Assembly (NCBI RefSeq): GCF_030867145.1 | Contig: NC_134427.1 | Coordinates: forward strand, 15,213,001 to 15,277,000 | DNA length: 64,000 nt | DNA from: Opisthocomus hoazin | Lineage: Eukaryota; Chordata; Aves; Opisthocomiformes; Opisthocomidae | Reading direction: 5' to 3' | Shown: positions 48,141 to 60,887 of the stretch, piece by piece | How positions within the stretch are numbered: position 1 is the first letter of the stretch | Layout of the letters: each line of letters opens with the position of its first letter | Notes under the pieces: generated by a model | What the model was told of the DNA's origin: nothing | The model's database searches: none | What the model saw: only the letters and a program-made list of their open reading frames with translations | Position numbers and translations under genes: made by a program

Positions 48141-51100
48141 ATAATGCCAGTGCAGGTATATTCCCACCCCCCCCCATCACATTGTAGTTCTCTCCCTTTT
48201 TGCTGAAACTTCAGTGTTTTATATAGGGCGAAAGAAAGTATTTAAAGACAATAATGGCATCTACTCTCAGGCACGTATTTTAATGTTTCATTCTCAGCCA
48301 CAGATTTTCATAGGTTAAGTTTTGGGCAAAGGTAAAGAAATTAATATTTTACAAGGACATTTGTCATACACGGTTACACTCACGCACGAGCAGCTTTTTG
48401 CCCATAGATCAGTATGTAACATTTCATAAGTAAACATTTTCATTAGTGTAAGAATAATTATGCAACACTCATTTCATGTGGTTATCAGAATAGATACTGA
48501 GTATAATTTCATGTTGCTTTGACTAGTTACTTTAAATCTTACTAGGATTTTCACAGTTACAAATTTATATACAAAAATACTTTCTGAATCCATCCAGTGT
48601 TTCAGTAACCCAGTAGGCCATGCTGATGGTCAGGTACTTTTAAGGACTTCACTTTTCCTGTTACTTTAACTTGATTCTTTTTTTTTAATTAACTGTGTTG
48701 ATTTAAATAAAATCACACAGACTGAAAAAAAAGCAAGTATATACAATCCTGCAGTCAGAAATACAGGCAAAAGGTTTTGATCTCTGACTGCCAAATGGTG
48801 ACTCATTAAAAAGGAATTTTTGTTCCTCCCTTTTCAAAGGATTGCTCACTACCAAGCAGTGAATATCTAGTTTTGATGCTACTGCATTGAAATGCCTGGC
48901 ATTGTTGGTGTGTTAAGTCCAGACTCTGTAAGATTATTTGATCACAGGCTCCATGAAGTTTTGTTTTGTTGTTTTTCTCAATTAAGAACAAAACTGGTGG
49001 GGGATTTTCTTCAAGCTTTACCCTGTCAGTTTGAGTACAGTCTGAAATGAAATATATGTTTGGATTTTAATAACAGAGGACCCTTTCCATACCTTAAGCA
49101 GTGGATCATTCAAATTATTTTTATGCACACAGGACCGTGAAAGCACTAATTTCTTTCTAATTTTGCTTTGGGTGACATTAGACAAGGACATTGGAATTTG
49201 TCTAAATAAATAAAAAAAAAAATCTGTGTCTTCCACATCAGGGGTTGTGTGCTAAACATTTTCCACTACTGAATTACATGAAGCTGCATATAAATTGCAC
49301 TGAAGAAACACAGTCAAAATCCAACCAAAGGCATGCCCTTTTTCTCAGTTTCCATATTAATCTTGACTCTTTGAGCCATCTCCTTCGTCTTCCTGTTCTT
49401 ACCTATTCTACACATTTGATGGGAGGGCACGGAGGCATGTGTGAATCCTCCATCTCATCTCCTCTTCTTATTTATGGGTTGGTTGGTTTGAACTTTACGT
49501 AGCGTTGGAAGGATGATTTCTGGGCTGCAGCGACACTCGTGTTTGACTTGAAGCAGAAGGGGAGCGCGTTCAGGCTTTTCAGTCTTTGAGAGAAGTGAAT
49601 CTTGGTCCCTGATCCCAGAAGGTAGATCAGCCTTAATTCTGAGTGAAAGTCCTGCATCTTCAAATAACTTCCCATGTCAGTTAAAGTTCAATATTCTTGA
49701 ATTCCAGAGATAGAGATGAGTCAAATGTAAAGTTTAGGGCAAGTGTGAAGGACGTAAGAGAAAATGTAGATGTTTCTTCTGACGCCGCTCTCCCCTCCCT
49801 TCAGGGCTCGTACAGTCTGTCAGCTGTAACGGAGTGATTTGATTACTTTGCAGCGTTAAGCTAAAAGAATAAATCCGAGTGCCTTGGGAATGGGGAAGCA
49901 ATCCAACAATCACAAGCAAACAAGTTAATAAATGTGAAGCATTTCTGCACGGTACTGCTGCAGAAACACTACTTCCCGAAATGCTTGGAGGCAGACACAG
50001 CTATTGGACCAGTCAATTAGTGTAAGTGTGTTCACTGTACACACCACCATTAATTGGGTGCTGGGGGGTGCGCACTGTGTTTTGAAGAAGCGTGTGTCTT
50101 CTGTTGGTTATAAATTATGAAAATCCTGAATGTCGCAGGCTGCACTGTTTCTTGCTCACCCGCTTGCTTCCCAGTCACTCTGGCCTACCTGGGAAAAGCT
50201 TGACTCGGGCAGTCTTCATTGCCCTTTCTTTAAAATCGTTCTGGCTCTACACATCATCTACAAATTCCTTTTTTCCCCTTGTCAGCCCTTCCGCCCCCCT
50301 ACCCCAGCCCCCCAGAATCCAGCCAGCAGTAGAGCATTTGAGTGACTGCCCACAGAGGCAGCTTGCAACCCAGGTTACCCTCTCGGACAGGTTCCTGATG
50401 CCCACGTGCCAGGCTGTGGGCAGCCTGGAGTCGTTCGTAAGGACAGCGTGCATGGATCTATGGTGGGCTGCAGCGACAGTGCCAAGTGCTGTTGTGTAAG
50501 AAGGCCCTACTACCCGCCTGCACGGAACTGGTTTTGGATGTTGGTACTTGGGCAGATGAAGCGCGTATTAATTTCTGGAAGTCTTGTGTCAGCCTGTAGC
50601 TTTAATTTTATTATATCTAAGAATGGCAGTAATGGTGATCTTGCGGGTAAATGACCGATTCTGGCTGCCCACGAGTCCTCCCGTTGGAGCATCTGTGTTG
50701 GTAACTGCATGTCTATTATATCAGGATTTAAAATGGTCACTCATTTTGCAGCCTTCAGCTAGTCCAGCAAACATCCCTTTGCTGGGGTTCACACCTGGAA
50801 CAGAAACAGGTACAGGGACTGCAGAAAAGGTACTGTCGACTGCTTTGCCATCTGCTACCCAAAACGTAGTGAAGCAAACTGTTAAACTTGGCATGGAGCT
50901 TAGGGCTTGATTAACTTAAATTACCCTCCTGCTGTACATGTTTGCAATGCCGAGGGGATTAGGTGGCATATATTTTCAAGAAATACGTATTCATTATTAA
51001 GGAGGGTTGAGCAATACCATCCAGTGGTCATTTCCTTTTGGAGCATAGCTCTGTGTCTCTAGCCTAATTTGTTTGTTGGTGCATACTGCGTGATCCCGGC

Positions 51101-52790
51101 AAGGAGGTGGACCAGCACTGCAGGCGCGAGCTGAGCTGAGCTGCTCTGCGGTGCTGGCTCGCCCGGCTGCACGGGCTGCTGCTGCCCAAGCTGCCGATGG
51201 AGACCCAGAGACCTCAGGGCACAGAGGTGAAGAGGTCCAAAGTACGAGGAGGCAATGGTAGGGGAGAGCGAGCAGGGATGGGCTGGGACCGAAGGGAGGG
51301 CAAAGCCGAGGAGGCAGAGGGAGAGCGGAGGGAGCCGGGCAGGTATCTGGGGGAGGATGGAGGCACAGCAGGTCCAGACCCACCTCAGGAGGGCTGGGAT
51401 CCCTCACGTGCCTGGTCCGTCAGGTCCAGCATCTCCTCTTCCACTCAAGCAGTGTTTCCTCTCTGCAGGCTTGTTCTGTGCTCCTTCAGCACTGACCTAC
51501 AGACGGTGGCTTTCTTTATCTCTGTGGTCTTGTGTTGAAGTTTGCAACTCTTGTTTTTTTCCTTGTACACTTGCTTTCATGGCTTTGTTGCGATTGCTCC
51601 GCTGGATGAATTGGACTCTCTTAGCAGTGGTGCAGAGATGCTCCGGGGAGCTAACCCTGTGTGTCTCTCCGGAGGCAGGCAGAGCTGCGGCCGGCACGGC
51701 GCCGGGGCTGCACACCTTGGATTGCCCTGTGATCACGGGCGTGTGATGGCTTGGTGTATTTTACTAGAAGGGTTTTTCCTTGGGTGAGCGCCGTGCTCGG
51801 GCAGCCCAGCTACCGAACAGCGGACCGGAGCAGGCGGCTGCTGTTCGGTGTGCAGCTGTGGTACGTGCCGGCTGGTTGTGAGCCGCTGCTAACGCTGGGA
51901 CAAAAGTCAAGGTACGTCTGCGCTGCTGTCCTTGTTGTGTAAATTCACTGGGTCAGGCAGAAATAGCGAAGATGGCCTTCACCTGGCTAACCTGCTGGTT
52001 GCTGCCAGCGGGACAGCTGTGGTTGCCCGAGCTAAGTTTGAGCTGCAGAAGTTGCTTAAGACGTTAAGTAAATAACCTGGCACTTGACCCACATGGAACA
52101 GCAAAAGTGCCCGGAGCAGCGTCGCTCACCTTCCCCGGGCCAGCCTCGCAGGCACGTCTGCGTGAGAGCAGTGCTCCTCACTGCGCCCGGGAAGCTGGCT
52201 CAGGAGACCAGCTGAGCTGCTAATGAACTGTCTTCCCTAATCTCCTGCAACAGAAATTTGGGATCTTACGGTGGCCTTGGGTTCTGTCAACCTAAGATGG
52301 TAACGTTCTCTTTCACAGCTGGCTCTGAAGCATTGTGGCTCCTCCGAAGTAAGGAGACACAATTCAGTATTTATAAAGGCAGACGGGAAACGAAAAGATT
52401 CTTTGGTTCTCTCTGAGAGCTTTTTCACACGTAGGAAGAATGAGTCACTCGACATTTCGTTATTGAATAGGAGCTGATTTACAAGTGTGTATGCTCTGAG
52501 ATGAATGTCAGTGGATGAACTCCTGAAGTTTATTCCATGACCGTGCTGTAAATGGGCTTCAGCCAGTTTGATGTAATTCATTCTGTGGCACTGTGCTGTC
52601 TTCTGAAATGGAAGCATCATCCTTCTCATGATCTTCTGAAGGCTAGAAGGCCAATTAGCATGGGAATTCTTGATTATCTTGAATTCAGCTCTACTACTTC
52701 AGGAAAGCATAGTTCCTGAATTGCACAAGGACAGGCTCTTCAAACACGGATCCAAATCAGCATGCTGGAGATCCTGTTGGTAGGTGTGGT
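48141..52790. other. Non-coding stretch, no gene recognised
   Basis: AT-rich to about 50.0 kb, then more GC-rich between about 51.08 and 51.90 kb. The longest plus-strand frame in the GC-rich part (51,255-51,746, 163 codons) shows no domain and overlaps frames on the other strand. No repeat is recognised with confidence. If the gene model at 39.1 kb holds, this is intronic. Confidence 0.65.
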
Positions 52791-52995
52791 GACTATGATT
52801 AATATTTACTTGATGCCTTTTATCTTCCAAGTACTTTACACAGAACAAGCTTTTCATCTTCACAAAAGATGCATGAGTTAGGTGAAATAAGTTTTACTGT
52901 CTCTGCTTTATTAATAAAGGCAGGGAAACTGAAGCAAAGAGATTAAAGTAGTTTGCTCATGGTTACAAAGAAGGCCAGGGCTGAAACAGTGTCAT
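52791..52995 (-). mobile_element. MIR-type SINE (old tRNA-derived SINE)
   Basis: Read on the plus strand, the order is 'taatatttacttgatgcctt', 'caagtactttacacag', 'catgagttaggtgaaataag', 'aggcagggaaactgaagcaa' and 'agtttgctcatggttacaaa', then 'ccagggctgaaac'. These follow the reverse complement of the MIR consensus block by block, including the central core (lower copy number in birds than in mammals). The element therefore lies on the minus strand. The tRNA-like head at its 5' end is not clearly preserved. It is old and transcriptionally dead, but MIR copies are sometimes taken up as regulatory DNA. Confidence 0.75.
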
Positions 52996-53400
52996 TTCTC
53001 ATTTCTATTTCTGCGCCCAGACTAATGTCTCTTCTTGGCAAGAAGAAGCAGCAGGACAAACTTTTGAGTGAGAAGATCATAAGAATTCAGTGAGGCAACT
53101 TCACAGCTGCCGCAGCTGTGGCACCAGCGCTGGTGCCCTGCTGAGCGATGCGCTGTCCTCCTCCCTCGGCACTGCGGTCCTCACCCACCCTGACGGAGGC
53201 ATCGCCACAGATTGCTGCCTGGGTTGCAACGCGTCCGTGGACCTTTTCTTAGGCAGATACGGTGGCTCAGTTTAGTCACTGGTCTGGCTGGACCATTGGA
53301 GACATAAGTATGTGTTGAGATTTCTGGAGTAAGAGAGTTTCTGCTGGAGCGAATATGGTGAGGTGCATACATCATTTCATTCATCTCAATGCACTAGAAA

Positions 53401-53550
53401 GTGCTTAAATTATATGATTGAGTTTTAAGCATGTGAGTGGTCTCATTAGTGTGGAAACATTAGTCGTTCACCTTTGGCTTGGCTAGGGCTACTCGTAGAG
53501 CTGGATTTAAATACATGCTCAAGTGCACTGCTGAATCAGGGCCCTAGTTA
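53401..53550. repeat. Old hairpin-forming amniote repeat
   Basis: It contains 'ttttaagcatgtgagtggtc' at 53,423-53,442 and ends 'tacatgctcaagtgcactgc' followed by 'tgaatcagggccctagtt'. This is the recurrent bird/reptile wording ('taagcatgtgagtagtccc ... cttaagtgctttgctgaatcagggcc'). The arms and the 'gcatgtgagt' block are better preserved here than at 21.67 kb, where the same element is seen in the same orientation. Family name not asserted. Confidence 0.6.
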
Positions 53551-54119
53551 ACAGCAATGGCTGTGTCACCCTTGTCACCATTTAGAGCAGGACAACCCTG
53601 AACTGCAGACTGGCAGAGAAGTTATTGAGGCCCAAAAGTTAGTTTTTGGGTTAAAGAGCTTCCTATAAAGATGAGTCAGTGGACAAAGCTTAACATCTGA
53701 GAAACTTCTTATCTGAGAAGGCATCTGACCTTTAGAAAGAGAAAGCTCCTTTGTAGACGCGTCCGAGTTGTGCGCACCCTCCATCAGATTGTACAGCCGG
53801 CTGGGTGTAACGGAAATCCTCACCTGGGGAGGCCGAGCCGGGAGCCTCCCTCCCTGCCTCCCCCTCCGCCGGTAAGAGCACTTGCGTTTCGATCCCTCCA
53901 ATCCCACCTTAATGAAGGAAGAGAAAATGCCCTCACCTGAAGCTGGAATCTGCTTGGAGACAGCGGCTGTAGAAGCCACTTCATTTACTCTAGATTTGAC
54001 TATAAATTCAGTCTCCTGTTTCATGTGGAGTAACGATTTTTACACTGCGGTGAGGAATCACTCGGTGAGAGAAGGGAGACAGGAGAGCAGAGCAATGCAG
54101 CCCTGCTCTCCTTGTAAGG

Positions 54120-54560
54120 CCATGGTTCAAAATGTTTAATTAGTTGTTTTGAAACGATGGCTCCTCTCCTTTGAGGAAGGAATGATGTATCAGCAAAAGC
54201 TGACCAAATTGATGCAGCAAATCAATTCTGTGGTAATCCGTTTATTTAAACTTTGGTACTTAATTTTATAAGCTCTTCTTGAGTGTTCCTGCGCTCCTGT
54301 TCATTAGCCGGTATTCTTTTATGCTGCTGCTTGGAGGTTTGTGCTGCAGATAGCAAAATGGCCAGGACATGCCACTCGAAGCTGCCTCTGAATGTAATTC
54401 AAGCAGGTCTGCAATAATAGTGCTAAAAGAAGAGCTATTTAGCAGCATTATTAATGGGCAAAGAGTTCAGGCAGGATTATGAAAAAGTAAATTTTTATTA
54501 AGAGTGGAGGAGCTAGAAGAATGGAGTGATTGCCCCGAGTCCTCTGGGCCTTCGAGCAAT
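54120..54560. promoter_or_regulatory. Candidate conserved non-coding block (motif-based)
   Basis: Repeat-free, AT-rich sequence with homeodomain-type sites ('tttaattagttg' near 54,135 and 'cagcattattaatggg' near 54,442) and a 'gatgcagcaaatcaattctg' segment. It has the look of a developmental enhancer inside a large intron, but there is no direct evidence. Composition alone would produce some of these motifs. Confidence 0.15.
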
Positions 54561-57500
54561 CAATTTCCCTTTCTAGTATTCAGTTACTTGCTAATTGTAT
54601 TGATTTTTATCAAATATGTGTACAAATCAATTTTATATTTTAGTGCTGTTAAAAGCTTCCTTCCTTCCTTGCAGGCAGCGCTGCTCTGATCATTCTCATT
54701 GTCTTCCTTTATTTTAATGCTTTTACCTTAACGCGTATTTTCGTTAGGACACGCGTGTTCTTCAGGACGTTTCACCGGCGAGGGATTTTGCCTAGGTGCC
54801 CAGGGTTGGAGCAGACAGGCGTCACTTGGACGCAACCTCCGCGAGCGCAGTGGAACTGTCTGCTGCAGTCAGAATGGCAGGAAAGGGCTGAGCGGTGTGG
54901 TGGCAGGGGTGGGTGCGCGCCACGGCGCAGCGTGCGGCCCCCGGACGAGCAGGAAGCGCCGCGCGCGCACGAGGTGGATTGTGCTGCCGAAAGATTGCGG
55001 CTGGGAACAAAGGAGGGGGTAAATGCCGAGCATGACGCACTCGTCTTGAATAAACATGAAAACGAAGTCAGGGCGACAAGAATTAAACTCGTAAAATAGC
55101 GCGAGCTGTTTTATCCGTGCAGACTCCCGTCGTTTGTGAAAACCGAGTCACTCGGGCACTTCCAATAAAGTGGATGCTGGAGACGTCGCTGAGCAAAGTG
55201 ACTGTGCTGAGCTCCGGACAAAATCAAACAACATTCTCCATTTGCGTTTGTTTATGCCCATGGTGGTTTAAATTGTTCCTGTCAAACGTACCTATTTTCC
55301 GAGATCGCACGCGCTCGCGCGCTCTTTGTCATGTTGAGCCGCACGGTTTGGAGTTGAGGAGAATCTCTCTGGCTGTGTGTGTGAGCCTGAGAAATGGGCT
55401 TGCGCCATGGAAATGTCTGGGGTGTGTGCAGCGCTGCCGGAGATGGTGGGAGAGACTTTGAACTTTTAATGGCGTGAGCAGTAGCCATGAGAACCAGGAA
55501 AGGTAGAGCTCTGCTTTTCCGCTTGCCTCTGACTTAGTGTTACACTGCGGAGTTTGTGGCGCTTGGTTTTCTGCTCCTATCGCCAAGGCACTTAAAAAAC
55601 CCCCAACTTCTATCCTTTTCTTTGGGAGGGAAGAGTTGCATTAGCAAGTGTCCAGGTATATACACATAGCCAGTAAAAATACACTTTTCATTAAAATATC
55701 TAATACAGTGGTAGAAACATAAAGCATTTTATATTTTCTGTTGATCACTTTGGTCTTACTGGTTTTGTTGTCCGCTGATGTTTCTTCGTTACACAGCGAT
55801 CCCAACACAAACCAGAGGTTTCTCAGGCTCTCGTGCCTGCCGGCAGCTGCTCCCCAGGGCAGCGGTGCTGTGCTGCGAGAGGCCGTACCCAAGCCCTCTG
55901 GCCAGTGGAAATGGCACGTAGGAACCGGGCTGGGGCTCACCGGGAGCCCTCCGACAGCAGCTCAGTAAGAAGTGGGTGTCTTCTGTGCCCCGTAACGCGG
56001 TTTTGCTGTATTCCCTAGCTGCCACGGCGGCTTTTCTTGCTACGGGGTGCTTGATATCTTCAGACCCAGTGTGTGCACCTCAACCGCAATCACCAGTGTA
56101 AGGTTTTAGAAGCTGGTTAGGAGAAACCGGTCCTGTCCTCCTTTGATCTCTGTGCGCGGTGAGATCCCTCGCTGCATTCCCGGCTGGAGCGCGGGGGGAC
56201 GTATCCTGCTGGTGTGAGCAGCTGCCTGCCGGGGAGCTGGCAGGCTCCGTCGCCCGAAGGGCACGGGCTCGGGGGGACGACAGCCTCAGCTTGTGCTGCC
56301 TCTGGCTCGGCATCGTCGCCCCAACCGCGAGCGCCTTTCTGTCGCTGGGTTTACACAGCGCCTCTCGTACGAGATCACCGACTGGAGAAGCCGTGTGAGG
56401 GGTCATTATAACACAGCGGAGATAAATGTACCGGTTCTGCTGGAGGCTGTCCTCGGGCTGTTTGTTATGTGTCTCTAACACTGTCGCTACATCACCCGCT
56501 TCCTCCATCCCCGTAGTACCCTACAAGCCTGTCTAATGGGATCCTCTGTTGCGGATTCCGGCTTACCCTGACCTACTTCTTTCTTGTGTCCCAGCAAGCT
56601 GTCAGGAGCTATCAGAGCACTGGGAGCTGAAATAAACACTCACTGAGGGGAAAAGCGAGGCTGTCTCTGGTGAATTTAATTAGCTTTGTTTAACTGGCTT
56701 GTTTGCTTTGTAAATCACATCATTTTTAGTCAAATTTAAGGGATAAAAAAATCTGTAATTAAAATCAAATGATGCACGACCTTATTAAAAGTCAAGGGTT
56801 TTAGAAGTTCAGTACAAAAAGTCATTTACTTTGTAACAGATTTGCAGCGCTCTGAACATTTCAGGGGCAAGAAGGATGAGTTGGGGATGCTTTTTGGTTT
56901 TGGTATCTTTCTTCAGACAGGAGGGAGATTGTTACTGAGTCAACGCCTTTACCGTTTCTTGAATTTGAAAAAAAAAAAAGAAACCAAGACAAACCACACT
57001 GTATTTTTTTTAATTAAGACTTGAGTCTTTTCATCAATATTGCAAGCTTGCTGGATAAAATTTTTGAATCCAGGTAAAGATTCTTACTGTTTCTTTCTGT
57101 CCTGTCGCCTGAGCATCAGCATATTATCCATAGTCTGAATCCCTGCCGTTGTATGAGGCCGTGAGTTAAATCATGGCTTCCCGTTGCACTTCCGTGGCGT
57201 TTTCGAGCATTAGAACAGAAGGCATTGTAATTTCGGCTCTGCCAGACAAATGAAGCACTGACTCGGCAAGTCATCACTGGGTTGAATTTGAAAGTGCTTA
57301 TAGTGTTTTTATCAGACAGTATGTTATGTCTTTCAGGTGCTTTACTGTATTTCAGTGTGGCCCATATTTCTTTTAACAATTGATGTTCTTGCTCTTGTCA
57401 GCATAGGGTCTAATCCTCTTGCTGTTGAAAATGATAAAAGCCCTATGAATTCCTAATATGTCTTATCAAAATCTGGCTAAAATATAAAACGTCTGACCCC

Positions 57501-58179
57501 AACTTCTGATTCATCTTCAGCAGAAATATGTTTCTTCCTTGCACCATGCATGCATATTGATAGAGCCTCCCGAGTACGTGGCTTATAGAAATACCCCCGT
57601 CCTTTTGCTGAGCTGCCGCATGAGCAGAATAGGATTAAAGGACTGCCGAGAGAGAAATGGGTATGGATGAACTTGCAGTGTGCAAAAAGGTAAAATACAG
57701 GACAAAGTGACTACCTGAGAGTATGAGAGGAGTTAAAAATCTGTTTCACCAAGCTGCAGTACTTCTTCTGGTCCTTTGAAAGGGAGGTGAGATTGGCCAG
57801 CCTGTAGTACCGTATTGTGGCATTAATTGCATTGAGGAGTGTAATGAGCGGCCTGGTTGCTCAATGACTTCTGAGCAACTCGCTGTCTTACTGATCCCTG
57901 TGACACTTCCAAGAAGGAAAAGAGAAACATCCTTTCCTCAGGCGGAGCTTCGGAGGTCGCTTGGCTCCGCCGGAGCGTGGAGGGCAGGAAGGTCTCTGCC
58001 GTGCCAGGGGTGGAAGGCGTAGGGAAGCCTTACCCAAAGAAGCACATTGGGATGCTTCAGTGGTTTGACAAAATTGAATCAAAACAAAAATAACCAGGTG
58101 AGTGAGGTAAACCAGCACTAAGCTGTTGAAGTCAAGTGAACTAGGTTTGCTGTGTTATGGCAGCGGGGAACAAGGCGAG

Positions 58180-58989
58180 GAAACGACCTGGACAGGCTGG
58201 AGAGTTGGGCGCAGAGGAACCTGATGGAGTTCAACAAGGGCAAGTGCAGGGTCCTGCACATGGGGAGGAATGACCCAATGCACCACTACAGGCTGGAGCT
58301 GACCTGCTGGAAAGCATCTCTGCAGAGAGGGACCTGGGTGTGTGGGTGGATGACAGGTTGACCATGAGCCAGCAGTGTGCCCTGGTTGCCAAGAAGGCCA
58401 GTGGTCTCTTGGGGTGCATTAGGAGGATTGTGGCCAGCAGGTCGAGGGAGGTTCTCCTTCCCCTCTACACTGCCCTAGTGAGGCCCCACCTGGAGTACTG
58501 TGTCCGGTTCTGGGCTCCCCAGTTCAAGAAAGATGAGGAACTGCTGGAGAGAGTCCAGCGGAGGGCTATGAAGATGGTTAGAGGACTGGAGCATCTGTCC
58601 TATGAGGAAAGGCTGAGGGAGCTGGGCTTGTTTAGCCTGGAGAAGGCTGAGAGGGGACCTTCTAAATGCTTATAAATATCTGAAGGGTGGGTGTCAAGAG
58701 GATGGGGCCAGACTCTTTCCAGTCATGTCCAGCAACAGGACAAGGGGCAACGGGCACAAACTGAAGCATAGGAAGTTCCGTCTGAACATGAGGAAGAACT
58801 TCTTCCCTCTGAGGGTGATGGAGCCCTGGAACTGGCTGCCCACAGAGGTTGTGGAGTCTCCTTCTCTTGTGAAGACCCATTGGGCAAGGTCCTGTGCAGC
58901 CTGCTGTAGATGAGTCTGCTTCGGCAGGGGGGTTGGACTAAAGGATCCCCAGAGGTCCCTTCCAACCCCGAACATTCTGTGATTCTGTG
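58180..58989 (+). mobile_element. 5'-truncated CR1 LINE with a broken frame
   Basis: This CR1 starts in ORF2 at 'gacctggacaggctggagag' and runs through the 3' UTR to a double ATTCTGTG octamer. It extends about 130 bp further 5' than the copy at 29.6 kb and matches it closely, including 'gggtgggtgtcaagaggatg'. Compared with that copy it has an approximately 1-nt loss near 58,295, a 5-nt loss near 58,645 (the LKKRRL segment) and a net 7-nt loss near 58,870. It therefore reads in three separate frames: 58,180-58,361, 58,340-58,675 and 58,725-58,913. It is the same subfamily as the 29.6 kb copy but more damaged. Confidence 0.95.
58340..58675 (+). pseudogene. CR1 ORF2 C-terminal fragment, frameshifted
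   Basis: A 111-codon stretch beginning at a chance ATG in '[13 protein letters not shown]' and including '[20 protein letters not shown]' and '[20 protein letters not shown]'. It ends [13 protein letters not shown], where a 5-nt deletion throws the frame out. It is the region after the reverse transcriptase core and has no catalytic residues. Confidence 0.88.
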
Positions 58990-60887
58990 AAAGCTGAGAC
59001 ATTGCAGTTGAAGAATTTACATATCTTCAGTGACTCCACTGAACAGAGAACAGAAAAACTGAAGTATTATAACTTCAGAAACATTCTGCTGCTTTACCAC
59101 ATCCTGGCTCTCCCTTGTAGACTGAGGTCTTAGGTATTCTTGGCACTTGTAGCTGCGATGTGTAGAGTGGGAGGGATACGAGTACTTCTCCTGGGTCACC
59201 ATGCCAGAGAAAGCGAGTGAGGTGGATATCGTGGAGCTTTTATCACAGGCATGGAAGCAGACATGTTTTGTAATCTGACCCACTGTGACGAATTTTGTGG
59301 TCTTAATACCCTACCAGGAAGGTGAGTGATGGAGCAGTGAGATACCTGGGGGGGGCTAATGCCAAATGCTTATTTGGACCCATTAGCAACCAAGGGCATC
59401 TCGCTGCAGCTGGGAACCGGGTGTGAGGACGAGGAGACTTTGGCGCTGTGGGAAAGTGGGAATTTAGTGTGTTTAGCAACAAACACGTGATGAATAGATG
59501 CGTGCCTGTCGTCTCTGCGGTAGCACCACAGTGCCCCTGTTCAGCTCCCCGGCTGTTGGCGGAGGGGAGCGGGAGAGCGGCTCCGTGCTCGGAGGGCACG
59601 TTTGCTCTTGGTGTAAATCAGGAGCAGAGAAAGGGATCCGTCCCGGCGCCTCCCTCGGCGCTTAGAAAAGTGCCTGGCGTGTTTCAGGCACCGCTGTAAT
59701 CTGAATAATAAACACTTAATTCCAAGCTCCTCATATTTGGCTGAGGTTGTTCTGTTAAATGATGCTTTGCTTAGAGGACACAGAAAGGGGCAAATGTTCG
59801 GTAAGACTTGAGTAGTTTAACTTAAATCAACCTCCTCCTACCCACTATTGACATATCAAGAGAACCAATGAGGCATGTTTAATTACACATGCACCAAGTT
59901 TACAATTAGTCTGCAGACAGTGATTTTTTTTTATATTTTTTTTTCCCCTGACGCAGCAAGGAAAGATTTGATCCTGCAAGAGGTCTGATTAGTTATAATA
60001 CGAGCTGGGCTGGGTTTTTTTGTTTCCATTTTAAATATAAGTGGAATGTTTTTATCTTCTAGGTCAAATGATTTAATCTGATGCTCTAATGTTACATGGT
60101 TTAGCAATCCTTCTGCTCCCCTTCTGCTTGTAATAAGTGACAGAAGTACGGCTTCTCGCTTGATAAATGGGCTAACAGTATTCAAAAGGCAGGTAATAGA
60201 AATCCATATTAATAGGTGGAAATTGGCTCTTGATGCCAGGCAAGAGAGTCTAATGAAAGTATTATTGTTTTAGCTTCCAGCTCCTTTGGAGCCTGAAAGC
60301 TAAAGGCCTGTGTTACATTCTTATTACCTGTTTATCACACCATATAGCTGAGTGGATGTTTATTAAATTACATTCATGTTTAATGCCTGTTTGTATACTT
60401 TTCACTGAACGTGTTCTCAAAGGAAATTTTCTGGAAGCGTTTCAGAAATGCACAACTATTTTCCCATTCTCTTTTTGTAAAGTAAAACCATTGTTGCTAA
60501 CTGTCAATATACAATTGGCTTAGAAATTAAATTGTTTCCTGCTAAGCTGTAAGAACCGGCTAAACCTACTCTATTTAGTTTAGGAAATAAATATTTAAAA
60601 ATCTGAAAAACACACGGTGTTCTTGGGTAGTGTTGATACTATTCTAGTCTTTGAAAATACCCAAGATCCCAAGAGCTGGGCTTACCTAGTTTCAGCTTTA
60701 ATTTAGCATTAAATTGCTTCATCGGGGATTTTATGTATGACCTTCCGTATGTTTGTGATTCTTCTGAGAATATTTAAAATAGTACTGAATACCATCAAAG
60801 ATAAGAAATTAGGAGCCAGTTTATTAATATACCTACTTATGGCGCTTCTCCAGTTTTGCATTCTTATTTTCTTCTTAAGCAGCACTT
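58990..60887. other. Non-coding stretch, AT-rich
   Basis: No gene or clear repeat. A GC-rich patch is present at about 59,500-59,660; the remainder is AT-rich. The part from about 59,820 to 60,420 is repeat-free and has several ATTA-type sites and long non-random AT-rich segments ('ttattacctgtttatcacac', 'gtttattaaattacattc'), which makes it a weak candidate for a conserved non-coding element. Confidence 0.55.

Larger units (their letters stand above)
52996..58179. other. Non-coding stretch, no gene recognised
   Basis: Mixed composition. A CpG-dense patch lies at about 54,830-55,000 with CGCGCGC, and another GC-rich patch at about 56,150-56,400. Both give long overlapping frames without recognisable domains. 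An old hairpin repeat lies at 53.40-53.55 kb and an AT-rich candidate regulatory block at 54.12-54.56 kb. TAATTA-type sites also occur near 56,675-56,685. Confidence 0.6.

Noticed and set aside
51255..51746. 163-codon plus-strand frame in a GC-rich patch
   Set aside because: No domain; overlaps long frames on the opposite strand; no splice signals that stand out.
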